DNA of 64,000 bases from Phoma sp. XZ068 (lineage: Eukaryota > Ascomycota > Dothideomycetes > Pleosporales > Didymellaceae): the NCBI GenBank assembly GCA_004835665.1, contig RBKR01000011.1:1240001-1304000 (forward strand), read 5' to 3'. Below the pieces are notes generated by a model, which saw only the letters and a program-made list of their open reading frames with translations, was not told the DNA's origin and did no database searches. Shown here one piece after another: positions 1 to 10,441 of the stretch (positions within the stretch are counted from its first letter, which is position 1; each line of letters starts with the position of its first letter). Position numbers and translations under genes: made by a program.

Positions 1-1529
1 TAGTGTTAGCAAACGCGTCTTGCAGTGCGGAACCACCACCAACTTTGTAGATCTGATTCGCCAACAAGCATTCAACTTCGTCGTCCTCCACCGCCTGGCC
101 ACCCATCCTCAATGCAGCTGCAAAGTTGACGAGTGGTATTCTCGATTTCCTGATTCTGTCCTTCTCTGTCTGTCCTTCCTTGAGATCATCATGGCCGCCA
201 GCCAAGTAGACTTTCCGCAAGAGATTTCGTAGCGCAATGTCGCGACTTCGTTCGAGGGTGAGGAAGATGCGACGCTTGACGAATTCAGGCTCACCGTCTA
301 CCAGGGCTTTGTCGAAGCCTGTGAGGTCGCCTCTCCTGATGCAAGCCACGAGTGGTCCAAAGATGCGTTCGAGTCGAGGCGATTCTGCGAGAAGAGGAGC
401 TTTGGGTACGACGTGTTGTGTGATAAGCCGGCAAGGGATTAGGTAGGTGAGAATCAGTCTGTCAAAGTCAGTCGCCAGTCTGTAAACGGACACTGAACAC
501 CTACGATTTGTTATTCTCAGCACCAGCGTAGCAAGATTCCCATGCCTCTTGCAGGCTCTTTTCTGCCTGTTACACGTCAGTGACATGTCCTGCAACCTCC
601 TGTACTTCCTGACCTTTGTGTAGTCCTCTTGCAGGAAAGCAAGGACTCCTGTGTAGTAGCGGTATGTGACTCGGTGCGCTTTGGGGTATAGGTCGAAGGG
701 AGGCAGGTCAGATTGGGCTTCGATCGAGCGGACAACGTTCTTGGACAGGCTGATGGCTTTCAGCTGGTTGCAATGTTAGTGGACGACAATCACTGTATGT
801 AATGGACGGGATACCTTGAAGTAAGTCTTGAATTGAAGGTTGGCTACACAGTAGACGCCCCACTTGCGGGACTCTGAGAGATCTGGGTTTCTGATGCAAC
901 GTCAGAACCAGGATACAAGCAAGAGATAGGACCATGGCACACCTGTCACCCAAACATAGAGCAAAGATCCTGTTGAACACGCGCGCGGCTTCCTCCAGCT
1001 TCTGGTTCTGTGCCACTGTGCTCACAATGTCGTCTGAGAAGCTGTTGTTGACAGTCGCCGGCTTCGACTGGGCCAAGTGGTCGTCTGCCTTGATCGCGAT
1101 CCTGCGCAGATGGTTTGCAGTGAAGTACAGCGTGAATATGGCCCATGCAGGCAGTGCTCCAGCAGAGATGTGCTTGATGAAGGTGCCGGTGAGGTCTTTC
1201 CAGGCGTCATACACGGCAACGTACTGGCGCTCGCCCAACCTGCCCTGGTTCGATGCCTCGTCTGCCTTGATGATCTCCTTCACGGCGCGCCAGTAGCTCA
1301 CGATGATGTCGGCCCATGCACCGCTCTCCTTCTGCGTCATGCGCGTGGTCTTGTTGTGCTTGAGCACATAGCGAACATCGCCTTCGACTTGCACGTCATT
1401 CGATGCGCGGAAGAAGTCATACAGGCGACCAGGGTCATGTGCAGGCGGGACAGGACTGAAGAAGTTCGCGACGGGCTGGGCCAGCGCAGTCGCATGAGCC
1501 TCTTGGAACGGTGCGAGTGCGGCTTGCAT
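1..1529 (-). CDS. CSN12-like PCI-domain protein (TREX-2 / Thp1 family), 3' end cut off
   Basis: Family role: fungal CSN12 is a PCI-domain scaffold related to yeast Thp1 and animal PCID2. It is tied to the COP9 signalosome and to transcription-coupled mRNA export. Five exons read on the minus strand: 1529-943, 890-815, 763-614, 566-505 and 458 to beyond base 1. All introns are GT-AG, 47-52 bp. The ATG at 1529 opens a helical N-terminus. Exon 2 gives SESRKWGVYCVANLQFK and exon 3 ends in YYTGVLAFLQEDYTK, both typical of this family. Exon 5 carries the winged-helix part of the PCI domain (VKRRIFLTLERSRDIALRNL, then PLVNFAAALRMGG). About 444 residues are visible, so only a short tail should be missing. 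It diverges from the eL20 gene across 394 bp. The symbol is left empty because CSN12 and Thp1 orthologues are easily confused. Confidence 0.88.
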
Positions 1530-1923
1530 GGCTGCTACTGAGTGCGGCGATGACGACAGGCGGGGTTCAGATTGTCTTGCCGGAGTCGCAAGGCGTTTGT
1601 GAATATGCGCTACCTTCTTGACGGCTGCGACGACGTGTGCATTGCTTTATTCTTGGAGTGCAGCGACCGACGGTCTACGTTGAGGGTCGATCGGTGGTTG
1701 AATGCGGGCAGCCCGACGCCGCATCGCACTTTCCCGCCAAGCTCGCGGCGTTAGTGTTCGCCTAATTCGGAAAGGTGGCTCCCGCTAAACGCTGCCCACA
1801 CGATCGAAATTCATTGCACTGGACAACCTCGCTTCGTCAACTCCACGGGTACTAACTGCAGCACATTCGAAGTGAGTTATTGTCCTTGTTGTTTGTGTTA
1901 TTGCACGTACTGACTGCATCCAG
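1530..1923. promoter_or_regulatory. Divergent promoter between the CSN12-like gene and eL20
   Basis: This 394-bp stretch lies between the two opposed start codons and must hold both promoters and 5' leaders. I see no ORF that survives inspection and no unmistakable factor site. A CTAAC-containing, pyrimidine-flanked tract sits just before the eL20 start. Confidence 0.5.
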
Positions 1924-2919
1924 ATGGGTAAGCAAAAACTGTTCCTCCACTCTCGCGACCGTCCAGCAATTGCAGCCGAAGGAAATCTCAGATGAGCCTT
2001 GCGCAAACGAGCCGTACACAACCGCAGCAACCAGACGCCAACCCCGGTGCCTTTGAAGATCTTTGGGGCAGCTTACGATGGTGTGCGAAGTGAATTGGAG
2101 GCAGATGCACTGGGATGGAATGGGGACGGAGGGCGACGCAGCAGACTTCATCGACGACGACGACGCCGCACAAAACTCGACCAACGCTCACTGACGACGC
2201 TCAAACCTCGAACCGCCCGCTCACATCGACTGCAATTGCTGGGCCTCCTTGACTGCTACGACGTCGAACCCTTGAACGCAATACTGACTTGCACAGCTCG
2301 CTTCCAGGAATACCAGGTCATCGGCCGCCACCTCCCCAGCGAGGCCAACCCCACCCCCAAGATCTACCGCATGCGCATTTTTGCGCCCAACGACGTTGTC
2401 GCCAAGTCGCGGTTCTGGTACTTCCTCGGCAAGCTCCGCAAGATCAAGAAGGCGAACGGTGAGATCATCTCGCTGAACCAGGTGCGTAGCAGAAGATCCG
2501 CAAATCGTCGAGGATGGCAGCTGACAGCGTCAGATCACCGAGAAGCGCCCCCAGAAGGTCAAGAACTTCGGCATCTGGATCCGCTACGACTCGCGCTCCG
2601 GCACCCACAACATGTACAAGGAGTACCGTGAGATGTCCCGCGTTGCCGCCGTCGATGCCCTGTACCAGGATATGGCCGCCCGTCACCGATCCCGCTTCAG
2701 GTCGGTTCAGGTATGCAGCTACTCTCCCCATTCTAGTGGGGCTGGATTAACAATTCGCAGATCCTCAAGGTTGTTGAGCTCGAGAAGACCGACGACATCC
2801 GCCGCCCATACATCAAGCAGCTCCTTGTCAAGGGCCTCAAGTTCCCTCTGCCCCACCGCATCAACAAGAAGGCTGGCAAGAAGGTCTTCGCTTCCAAGCG
2901 TCCTTCCACTTTCTTCTAA
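1924..2919 (+). CDS. RPL20: 60S ribosomal protein eL20 (L18a/L20), four exons
   Basis: Component of the large ribosomal subunit, acting in the cytoplasm after nucleolar assembly. Exons: 1924-1927, 2297-2481, 2534-2710, 2761-2919. Exon 1 is only four coding bases (ATGG) followed by a perfect GTAAGC donor. Joined to 2297 it gives MARFQEYQVIGRHLPSEANP, matching the conserved start of fungal eL20. Later exons give VVAKSRFWYFLGKLRKIKKA, KVKNFGIWIRYDSRSGTHN and MYKEYREMSRVAAVDALYQD. The C-terminus KRPSTFF is also typical. The spliced product is 174 residues, the normal length. The first intron is 369 bp, far longer than the 52- and 50-bp introns that follow. Long first introns are common in ribosomal protein genes and may carry regulatory elements. 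Without the tiny exon the gene would appear to lack a start. Confidence 0.95.
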
Positions 2920-3206
2920 GCGTGTTTCTCTTTCCGGAGTGCGGTCTGGCTGGGCAGGGACAGTATGGGTTTCCCTCGGTTATGCATGCTTCGCAAAAGA
3001 AGCACACTAGGAACGAATGAAAATCCCTGATACCTCCATCCGATTTATCGAGTCGTGTGATGCCAGCCAGGGTGTTGGATTGCAACTTTGGCGTCAGGGA
3101 CATGGACTCAAGAATCACATGTAATCAGGGACAATGAAGTTATGCAATCACGTCATCAAGTCCTTGCTTTGGAGACGTTTACGTTTTCTACACTCTGCTC
3201 ACTCAC

Positions 3207-4358
3207 TCACATCTTAGGCTTGCCTGATGGGTCCACTTTTGCCCTCCCCAATGTGTCGATTGGCATCCACCACGGATACCCAGTGACATTAGTATTATTC
3301 ATTGTCCCAGAGAACTTGGCTGGCCGCTTCTCCAAGAAAGACTCGACGCCCTCGGAGTTGTCACTAGTATTAACATGTCAGCACCGATTCAACGTCCACA
3401 CATGCGGTACTTACGGGCTACCAAACAGCTCATAGATGACTCTCGAATCCAACAGGTGCTGTCCCTCAGGCGTCCCCGCATCCCTATACATCAACTCCTT
3501 CATCAAGTACGTACTAACCACACTCGTATTCTTCACCACATCCTCCGCAACCTGCAACGCCCTAGGCAGTACATCCTCAGGCTTATCCAACAACTCGCTA
3601 AACAAGCCATCAAACACCTTGTCCTTGGCCAGATACACGCTGCCGGTGGTGATGGCCTGCATGGCGCGCGAGTGCCCGATGAGGCGGGGCAGGAAGTAGG
3701 ACGATGCAGCTTCCATGACGAGGCCACGGCGTGCGAATACAAACCCGATCTTCGCGTCGCGGTAGCACAGCCGGATGTTCATGGGGAGAGTCATGGTGAT
3801 GCCGATGCCAACGGCGGAGCCTTGGAGAGCGCCGATGGTGGGTTTGCGGCAGTGGAAGATGGAGAGAGTTACTCTACCGCCTCTGCGTTACGTTAGTATA
3901 ACATATACCAGAACAGTACAATACCCAGCATTGCCTCTCATCCTTATTCATGTCTGCTCTTCCTTCTCTTGCTGCTCTGTGAATCAGGTGTTAATAAAGG
4001 AAGAAACGTACCCATCTCGATGATCTTGCACCTTCTCCGCCTCCTCCCCATTGATTCCACCCCCAAACCCAACCTCTAGATCCGCTCCGGCGCAGAATAT
4101 CCGCCCGTCGCCCGTCACAACAATGCACTTGACACGCTCATCGACGTCAAACATAGCATATGCCCTCTCGATCTCAGCGCGCATAGCATCGGTAAACGCA
4201 TTGTATTTACCCGGGCGATACAGCGTGAGAACAATAATGCTAGGTTCGGCAGCATGGTGATGGGTGCGAATATTCTTCCACTGCGCGTTCAAATCGTCAT
4301 AGGACTTGGGGAGCACAATGTCTGGCATGTGCCGGGGGGAGATCTGGCGGGGCGACAT
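3207..4358 (-). CDS. Enoyl-CoA hydratase/isomerase family protein, possibly peroxisomal
   Basis: Crotonase-fold protein expected to hydrate or isomerise enoyl-CoA thioesters. Exons on the minus strand: 4358-4012, 3882-3415, 3363-3207, with introns of 129 and 51 bp. The spliced product is 323 residues. The first oxyanion-hole segment is GDGRIFCAGADLEVG. The second lies in LQGSAVGIGITMTLPMNIRL, which also holds the helix start of the CoA pocket. The glutamate usual in hydratases is not obvious after ARRGLVMEAASSYFLPRLIG, where Glu of VMEA is the candidate. The protein ends in PKM, close to a type 1 peroxisomal signal ([SAPC][KRH][LM]). An alternative start lies ten codons in, at MPDIVLPKSYDDL (ATG at 4328). 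The precise substrate cannot be told from sequence. Confidence 0.87.
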
Positions 4359-5462
4359 GGTGGTAGTATACAGGTCTTGTGTGGGTAGGGAAGCAGCAGG
4401 TATTGATTGCAGCGACGGGTAGTGTAGCTACAGGTGTTTATTAATGCTACATAGGCTACTTGGGCTACATGGGTTGTTTATGGTGTAGCGGGGATCATCA
4501 TGATGCGGAGAAGGAGGGACCTCGGCCCTGGTCGTTGTCGACGTCGAATGGAGTAGCCAATGGGAGGTGTGCTGACGCCGAGAGAGCGACTTTGGCATGG
4601 GATTGCGTTCACGACTGCTCACATGTGATGGCGATGGTGTGTGTGAACTGTATGTGTTTAGGCACAGTGTCACAATGCTACGAGCTGTGTATAATAGAGT
4701 GAAGGGCTACAGTCCCGTGGTGATAGCGATACCGTAGCTTACTACACGCTCAAGCTCTGGGCAGACTGGCATCTCACAGCCCCTGGCTGTCTGGCAGAGA
4801 CCGGGCGCATTGCACGGAGCCACAGTCGATGTACACGTACACTCGCTTGCACAATCGGCTTCCGGTCCTAATACAGCATGCAGCTTCGAAGTTGCAGGGG
4901 GTCCCTGTCGCGCTAAGCTGGCGTTTTGCCAGATAAAGATTAGCGCATGCACACTCATCTTATCCAAGCCCGGCTTTGCAAAAGCGCTCTAACATCTAGC
5001 TACAAAGCAACCGCTCCGATCTTTAGAGTGTCATAATACGTGACATCAACTAGTCCTCTTACCGTCCTGCTCCTTCAAAAGAACTTTAGAGTATTGCGAA
5101 AGGTGTGTAATCACGTCTATAGAACAATTAAGATCTGTGATGATTTGCTTAGCTATAACAGGCTGATATTGAAGCCCTACTGCTACTCTAGGCTACTTCG
5201 TGTTCTTGTGCTACCGTCGAATCTAACGCGTATAAAGTACACTCACTTGCACAATTGTCTTTTAGTGTAACGTCCTCATGAATAATTCTATCAGGAAAAC
5301 TATTTGATTACATGTGCTCTAACGTTACCAGTCTCAATATAGCGTCTCACACCCAATTACCAGGAACCGACAACGGCTCATTAGCAAACCACGGCATATC
5401 GCTGTTATTTGACTAGCAACACGAATACAGAAGTTACAGACATTTTGATCTACGCTAGCTGC
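4359..5462. other. Intergenic DNA with fragments of a dispersed repeat
   Basis: There are 1.1 kb without a supportable gene between the hydratase and the HET gene. Two copies of a 19-bp motif, at 4837-4855 and 5237-5255, differ at one position. A third copy lies inverted at 9650-9668. Sequence next to the first copy (AATCGGCTTCYRGT) also recurs near 9592-9612. This suggests decayed repeat DNA. Confidence 0.4.
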
Positions 5463-7415
5463 TTACTCAATATATATCCCCTGAAATCCACCACTATAGA
5501 ACCAATTGGAATTCGGTGGTAAGTCTGGTTTGTGTAGCCCCTCCAGGATCGGTTCTGGTATCAGTTTCGTATGGTCAAATTCAAAATAACCGACTCGTTT
5601 ATAGACATTATCGCCTGTCTTGGCCAGGAGAATGCCGACCGAATCCACAGCATCCTGTATAGCGTATGTGTTGATTTCTAAACACCAAAGTTCGGGACCT
5701 CTTTCTTCATTGCAGTCAAAATGAGCCTCTAGTGGGAGAAGAACGTCACGTTGTTCACCACGGTGCCAACCGATAAATTTCCCGTCGGTCAAACGCAACC
5801 GACGCAAAAACCCTCTGACCTTTAGCTTCCCAGACTTCACTTGGCCGTACTTGAAGTTTGGTGATTCCCACGTCATGTGGCATTCGTCGTGGACCAACTC
5901 AAGCGTATCTGTACCCATCGGTAGACGTTGATCATCAAACTTGACAGCACCGTCCAGCGACGCCCATGACCACGTTGGTCCATGTCTCTCCTTGCACTGC
6001 CAATCTTTTTGCGCGTGGCTTGGTCTCCGCCATCGCAGTTGCATACAAATATCGAGAGCCCAGAGTCCCGCATAGTACTGTTCAGGCCCCAGCCCCAGAT
6101 AGCTTCCAAAGGCCTCTGCAACAGCAGCAAAAGCAGGGAGTCTGTCAATTCTCTTTTCTAAAGTACGTGGAGAGTATTCTTGAACCATTGTCTGCCAGGT
6201 ATCCCAGGCTTCGTCTAGTTGATACTTATGATTTGGATCGCTAAGGGAGTATGGATAGGGTTGATCGGTTGGCGCGCCGGTGAATTTCGACGGGTTAAAC
6301 TCCTCCGTCGACCACGCGAACCTTTCGACGTAGTTCTGGCCGCCGTCAACTTCCTCACCCCACGAGCATTGCCACACTGTTTGTCTCATGCCGAACCGAA
6401 GAGTGCGGAAAGATCGCAGACGCTCCTGAAAAGTCCACCCTCTCGAGTCAATAGGGTCGTCGAATGCAATGTGCAGAGGGTTTCCAGCGATATAGCCTAG
6501 CAGCTTTTCTCCTTCTACGCTTTTGCGGTATCGTACTCGGCACAATGTTCCGTAGCATTGCTTCAATTCTCTTGGCTGGAGGAAGCCATAATTGGCCCTT
6601 CCTGCTCTTGCTGCTGAAATGGTGAGGTAAGCGCCTGCATAGATTTGATCCATAATAGGCAGTTCTCGTTTTTTGTCAGCGTCATCATCTTGGACAATGC
6701 ATAAGGCATCAACCCAAAGATATGGTATTTCAAGTCTCCTCGCAGTAAGTATGGCATGCCGGATGGTTTTCGGAAGTTCCGCTAGTGGGAAGCCTCTGCA
6801 TCTCTTTTCCAGTGTCCCACATACTGTCTTTGACTTTTGATCGCCTCCCCAACAGTAGCTAAGAGCTGCGTATTTCACAGGGCGTTCAGGATCGGTAATA
6901 TAGATGCGGACATCTTTGCTGTCTTTATTGCCAACGTCGACAAGTCGAGTGGGGCGTTGCCAGTTGCGTGAATCTTTGCAACACGAATGTCTTTCACACC
7001 GACAGAGCCACCTACGTATGGTGGAAAAACTCTCATGTGATCCTGGAGTAAGATTCAGCGGGCTCGGTAACGATACTCCAAAATCCGAGCTATCTTCTGG
7101 AGGTGGAGCGAAAATAGGAATTGTGACGCTGTGATCTTCGGTGGAAGCTGGGTCGCCAGGAAATATCCACTTAGCAGAAATCTGCATTCCATCGTCGCAA
7201 GATATTTCCAAAGTCGGGCATTCCAATAGTGAAACAGCATCCTCGACAGGACATTTTTCGAGAATCAACCGGAAGAATTTGCATCCAGCCTGTTGTGCTT
7301 GTTCTGCATCCTCATATGAAATTGAAACTGAATCGCTAACTGTAAATATGAATTTCTCGCAATACTGGCATTGGTGCGATTCCTTAGAAACATTGACCAT
7401 GCGCCAGCCATCCAT
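5463..7415 (-). CDS. HET-domain protein (heterokaryon-incompatibility-like), 650 aa
   Basis: HET-domain proteins (PF06985) are fungal effectors of non-self recognition and regulated cell death; most family members have no known ligand. This is a single uninterrupted exon with an ATG at 7415. A cysteine-containing N-terminus (CQYCEKF near residue 16, then RRWLCRCERHSCC near 134-146) is common in this subfamily. The HET core runs from about residue 182 to 335, with KYAALSYCWGG, then LPKTIRHAILTARRLEIPYL and WVDALCIVQDDD. These are followed by the family's RGWTFQERLRSFRTLRFGMR segment. The C-terminal half contains GPTWSWASLDG, usual in HET proteins. The gene starts 350 bp from, and points away from, a dead NACHT-ankyrin gene. 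It shows no internal stop, so it looks functional even though its surroundings are decayed. Confidence 0.92.
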   Translation of the reverse strand: MDGWRMVNVSKESHQCQYCEKFIFTVSDSVSISYEDAEQAQQAGCKFFRLILEKCPVEDAVSLLECPTLEISCDDGMQISAKWIFPGDPASTEDHSVTIPIFAPPPEDSSDFGVSLPSPLNLTPGSHESFSTIRRWLCRCERHSCCKDSRNWQRPTRLVDVGNKDSKDVRIYITDPERPVKYAALSYCWGGDQKSKTVCGTLEKRCRGFPLAELPKTIRHAILTARRLEIPYLWVDALCIVQDDDADKKRELPIMDQIYAGAYLTISAARAGRANYGFLQPRELKQCYGTLCRVRYRKSVEGEKLLGYIAGNPLHIAFDDPIDSRGWTFQERLRSFRTLRFGMRQTVWQCSWGEEVDGGQNYVERFAWSTEEFNPSKFTGAPTDQPYPYSLSDPNHKYQLDEAWDTWQTMVQEYSPRTLEKRIDRLPAFAAVAEAFGSYLGLGPEQYYAGLWALDICMQLRWRRPSHAQKDWQCKERHGPTWSWASLDGAVKFDDQRLPMGTDTLELVHDECHMTWESPNFKYGQVKSGKLKVRGFLRRLRLTDGKFIGWHRGEQRDVLLPLEAHFDCNEERGPELWCLEINTYAIQDAVDSVGILLAKTGDNVYKRVGYFEFDHTKLIPEPILEGLHKPDLPPNSNWFYSGGFQGIYIE

Positions 7416-7582
7416 GGTAAAAACTTCAACGATGGAGAAGAGGTAAGAAATCGGCTAGAACCAGAGCTAATAAACGATTATCTAGGTAAAGGAAAAAGTG
7501 CCGCAGTGTATGAATCCAAGAACATTCTAGAAGAATCCGCAAGCATGTGTCATCCACTAGGTCTAACAGAGCAAGCAATTTA

Positions 7583-7714
7583 GCAGTGCGGGGGCTGTGT
7601 AACGTCTAAAGCGAGGTGCCCCACCATCAGCATCTCCACTCGGAACCACTCACAAACCTTCGTAGGTTCGGCAAGAGATGTCTACTTTGCTGCGTCGCAC
7701 AGCCCCCAAGGTAC
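7583..7714. mobile_element. MITE-like element with inverted ends, putative TA target duplication
   Basis: A perfect 10-bp inverted repeat, GGGGGCTGTG (7590-7599) and CACAGCCCCC (7698-7707), extends imperfectly inward for about 22 bp. TA dinucleotides flank the proposed ends at 7581-7582 and 7715-7716, as expected for Tc1/mariner-type insertion. The interior codes for nothing. It lies in the short gap between the HET gene start and the NACHT relic. The outermost 6-7 bases of the two ends agree poorly, so the exact borders are uncertain. Confidence 0.45.
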
Positions 7715-7761
7715 TATAGACAGGATTCTCTCATAAGGTTCGCTGCTAACATTGTCGCCTT

Positions 7762-9322
7762 TTAGAAGCATTAAAACAAGCAGCCATCGCGTGTCGTAAC
7801 GCGCATATCCTCACTGATCCTTACGCCGACTGCGAGCGCGTGATCCGCGCAAAAGGCACAAGAGTCGCGGGTACCTGCAAGTAGATCACACGCGATGCGA
7901 AATATCATGCATAGCTGAGCAGCGGCAACAATTGTGATGGCAATGACAACGACAACACAAGCCTGCTGTGGAGCTCAGGCAGGCCAGGCAATGGTAAGAC
8001 GATAACGTCTGTCTTCTTGAAAGAGGAGCTGGAAAGGCACGCAGAGCGCATAGTCAACGCAGAGCTGGTTTTCTTCTTTTGCATCGCAGAGGACAAGAAG
8101 CGCAACACAACTGTAGCAGTGTTGCGCGGACTAGTGCACTAGATCATTACCAAGCGGCCGCAGCTGGTCAAGCACGCACTGCCATACTTTGAGTTGCTGG
8201 TAAGGACGCAGCAGACGCTATCGTCTCTAGAGGCGCTGTGGCTCATCTTTGACAAGCTTGTCGCCGACGCCTAGATTGGGAGGATGTTCTGCGTTCTTAA
8301 CGGACTTGAGGAGTGTGAAGAAAGCACGCTGCGAGTGTTGTTGCCATTACTCGTAAGCCTGTTTGCTGGTTTAGCACCATCGCCGATCAAGGGCTCCTTC
8401 AAGTTGGTGGTAGTCAGCTGAGAAATACCTGGCCTGCAAGGATGCGTTAGAGTAAGACTAGACCCTGACAACGACAGGAAGGTAGCCGGCGACATTGAGC
8501 CGTTCGTGTCTGCCTGAGTCGCCGAGCTATCAAGGATCGATGGCTTCAATGACGACTTTCGAGCATCTGTACAGACGGCTCTCCTAGAGCACGCTGAGGG
8601 GACGTTTCTATAGGTAGGCTTCGCGATGCACGGGCTGTCGCAGAAGCGGACATGCAGCGAGATCTAGGTGGCCCTTGGAAGTTTGCCGAGCAGTCTTCCG
8701 GCGATATACAGCCGCATGCTACTACGGATTCCAGCCAAGCAGAAGGAGATTAGCCGCACGATTCTGTGCTGGGTGATGATGGCTGTTCGCCCTCTACAGC
8801 TATAAGAGCTAGTGGTGGCGGTAGGCATGCAGGCTGCATCGCCTCAAATAACGGTGGAGCAAGCAGCCCGCGATGCTGTTGCTTTGTGCAGTTCTATACT
8901 AAAGGTGCAAGAGCAAGAAGTCAGCCTTGTACACCAGTCTACGCGAGACTGCCTGCTGTATAAAGAGCGCTATAGCAATGCAGTGCTAGAGGGATTTCGG
9001 CTTGAGGCAGAGAGAGCACACCTAAAGCTGGCACAAGAATGTGTCGACTGCATTGCGCAGAGCGTCTTGAGGCATCGGGCTATTGACCTAAACGCTGAGC
9101 TAGACCCTCGAGAGTCTCCGCTATTGCGATATGCGATTCTTAGCTGGCCTGACCATGCAGCTGCTGCTAGAGAAAGGTGCGAATATCAAGGCAAAGGACA
9201 AAGATGGCAAGACAGTGTTGTACAAGGCAGCTTGGGAAGGGGACAAGGTGGTAGTGCGACTACTGGTGGAAAAAGGAGCGGACATTGAGGCGAATGACAA
9301 CGATGGAAGCAATGCAATCTAG
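7762..9322 (+). pseudogene. NACHT-ankyrin (STAND/NLR) pseudogene with nine in-frame stops
   Basis: Intact relatives are STAND receptors with a nucleotide-binding NACHT domain and C-terminal ankyrin repeats, implicated in fungal non-self recognition. One frame (from 7762 to about 9155) stays readable with no frameshift. It shows a Walker A region SSGRPGNGKT, a Walker B-like VLNGLEECEES, then SLPSSLPAIYSRMLLRIPAK and EVSLVHQSTRDCLLYKE, typical of the stretch after NACHT. The frame is broken by stops at 7882, 7912, 8140, 8272, 8419, 8515, 8611, 8665 and 8803. Several fit Trp or Gln codons hit by C-to-T or G-to-A change. Near 9155-9165 a frameshift or deletion joins it to about two ankyrin units (LLEKGANIKAKDKDGKTVLY, then LLVEKGADIEANDNDG) ending at a stop at 9320-9322. 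The N-terminal effector region before NACHT is absent. It cannot encode a full receptor. Confidence 0.85.
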
Positions 9323-9933
9323 TGGTATACTCGTTCACACGATAATAACTCAGTGGCAATTTGCCTGCAGAGTTCAAGTTATATTGTTTTTATTGTGTTC
9401 CTGTCTTTGCTGCCGTGAATTGCTTACTTACTGTGTGAATTATTTTGTTATGGACAGATTACATTTGATAGAGAGTTTTCGTCTCTGCGGACTGTTGCAG
9501 GCACTTCTACAGCAGCTAGTCCTGATGAAGGCAAGTGTACGGTACGCGATGCAGGGCCCTTGTAGGCTGAGTGTTTCAAGTGATGCGTGAACTAGAAGCC
9601 GATTATGCAAGGCTCGCGACTGTACAGTAACGAACGGGACAGTAACAGGATTGTGCAAGTGAGTGTACGTTATGTGTAACAGTAGCAATCAAGCAGGACC
9701 ATCAAGGGAATTAGAGACAGTACTAGGAACCTTAGGGATAAGCTTATAATCTAGGCTTGTAAAAGAGGTAGTATTCTTAACCCCTAAATATAACTACAAA
9801 TATAACTATAATATATTATCTTTACTATTTAAGCTACTAGTACTATAGAAGAGACACCTAAGAAATACTATTAAGTAAGGTATATACTACTATAGGCTAC
9901 TATTATAGTATAACCTATTAGCTAATAACTCTA
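9323..9933. repeat. Decayed, increasingly AT-rich repeat DNA left of the solo LTR
   Basis: No gene is supported here. A third, inverted copy of the 19-bp dispersed motif lies at 9650-9668. From about 9715 the sequence becomes strongly TA-rich, with many CTA/TAG and TATA steps. That composition is expected of DNA mutated by repeat-induced point mutation. The tract resumes at 10447 on the far side of the LTR. Confidence 0.6.
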
Positions 9934-10441
9934 TGTTGAAGTCGTACTAAGCAAAGCTCGTGTACTCGTTCTAGTTGGTTCTCGGGGATGAATACGTTTA
10001 CAAGTGGCTCGTCGGGGAGAGGGTATAGTTGCTTAGTGAAACACCGTGGCAGCTATGGGTAACAATGAGGAGTATAGATACGATCTATCTGTCTCGAGAG
10101 TTGGGTTGAGATTCCAATAACAAAGTGGATTGATCAGGTTGAACACGAACCATAAGGGTTGTGTTCCTACGTACTATATACTAAAGGGATATGCAAGTGT
10201 CCTACGATGTCTCATGGTTTCTCACAATGTCCCATGGGGGGCCTTGTAGGAATTCGTGGTACTTCGTGGGAATCGTGGGACGTCACGTGATGTTGCCCAT
10301 GGTGTCCCACGGTCTTGGCCTGGGCCTGTTGTAGGATTTCGTGAGACACACGTGACCCTGAGGTCTAGCGTGTCGGCGATCCGGCGTGTGTCATTGGTGA
10401 TAAAACCAACACCCCGCGTTCGCTGGTCCAGGATCGTAACA
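9934..10441. mobile_element. Solo LTR of a retrotransposon, 508 bp, with 5-bp target duplication
   Basis: The element begins TGTTGAAGTC and ends GATCGTAACA, so it has the TGTT...AACA ends usual for LTRs. It is bracketed by an identical 5-bp duplication, CTCTA, at 9929-9933 and 10442-10446. No internal coding region, primer-binding site or second LTR is present. It is therefore a solo LTR left by recombination between two LTRs. Its base composition is clearly less AT-rich than its flanks, which suggests it inserted after the surrounding repeat had been mutated. Superfamily (Copia or Gypsy) cannot be fixed without the internal part. Confidence 0.85.
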
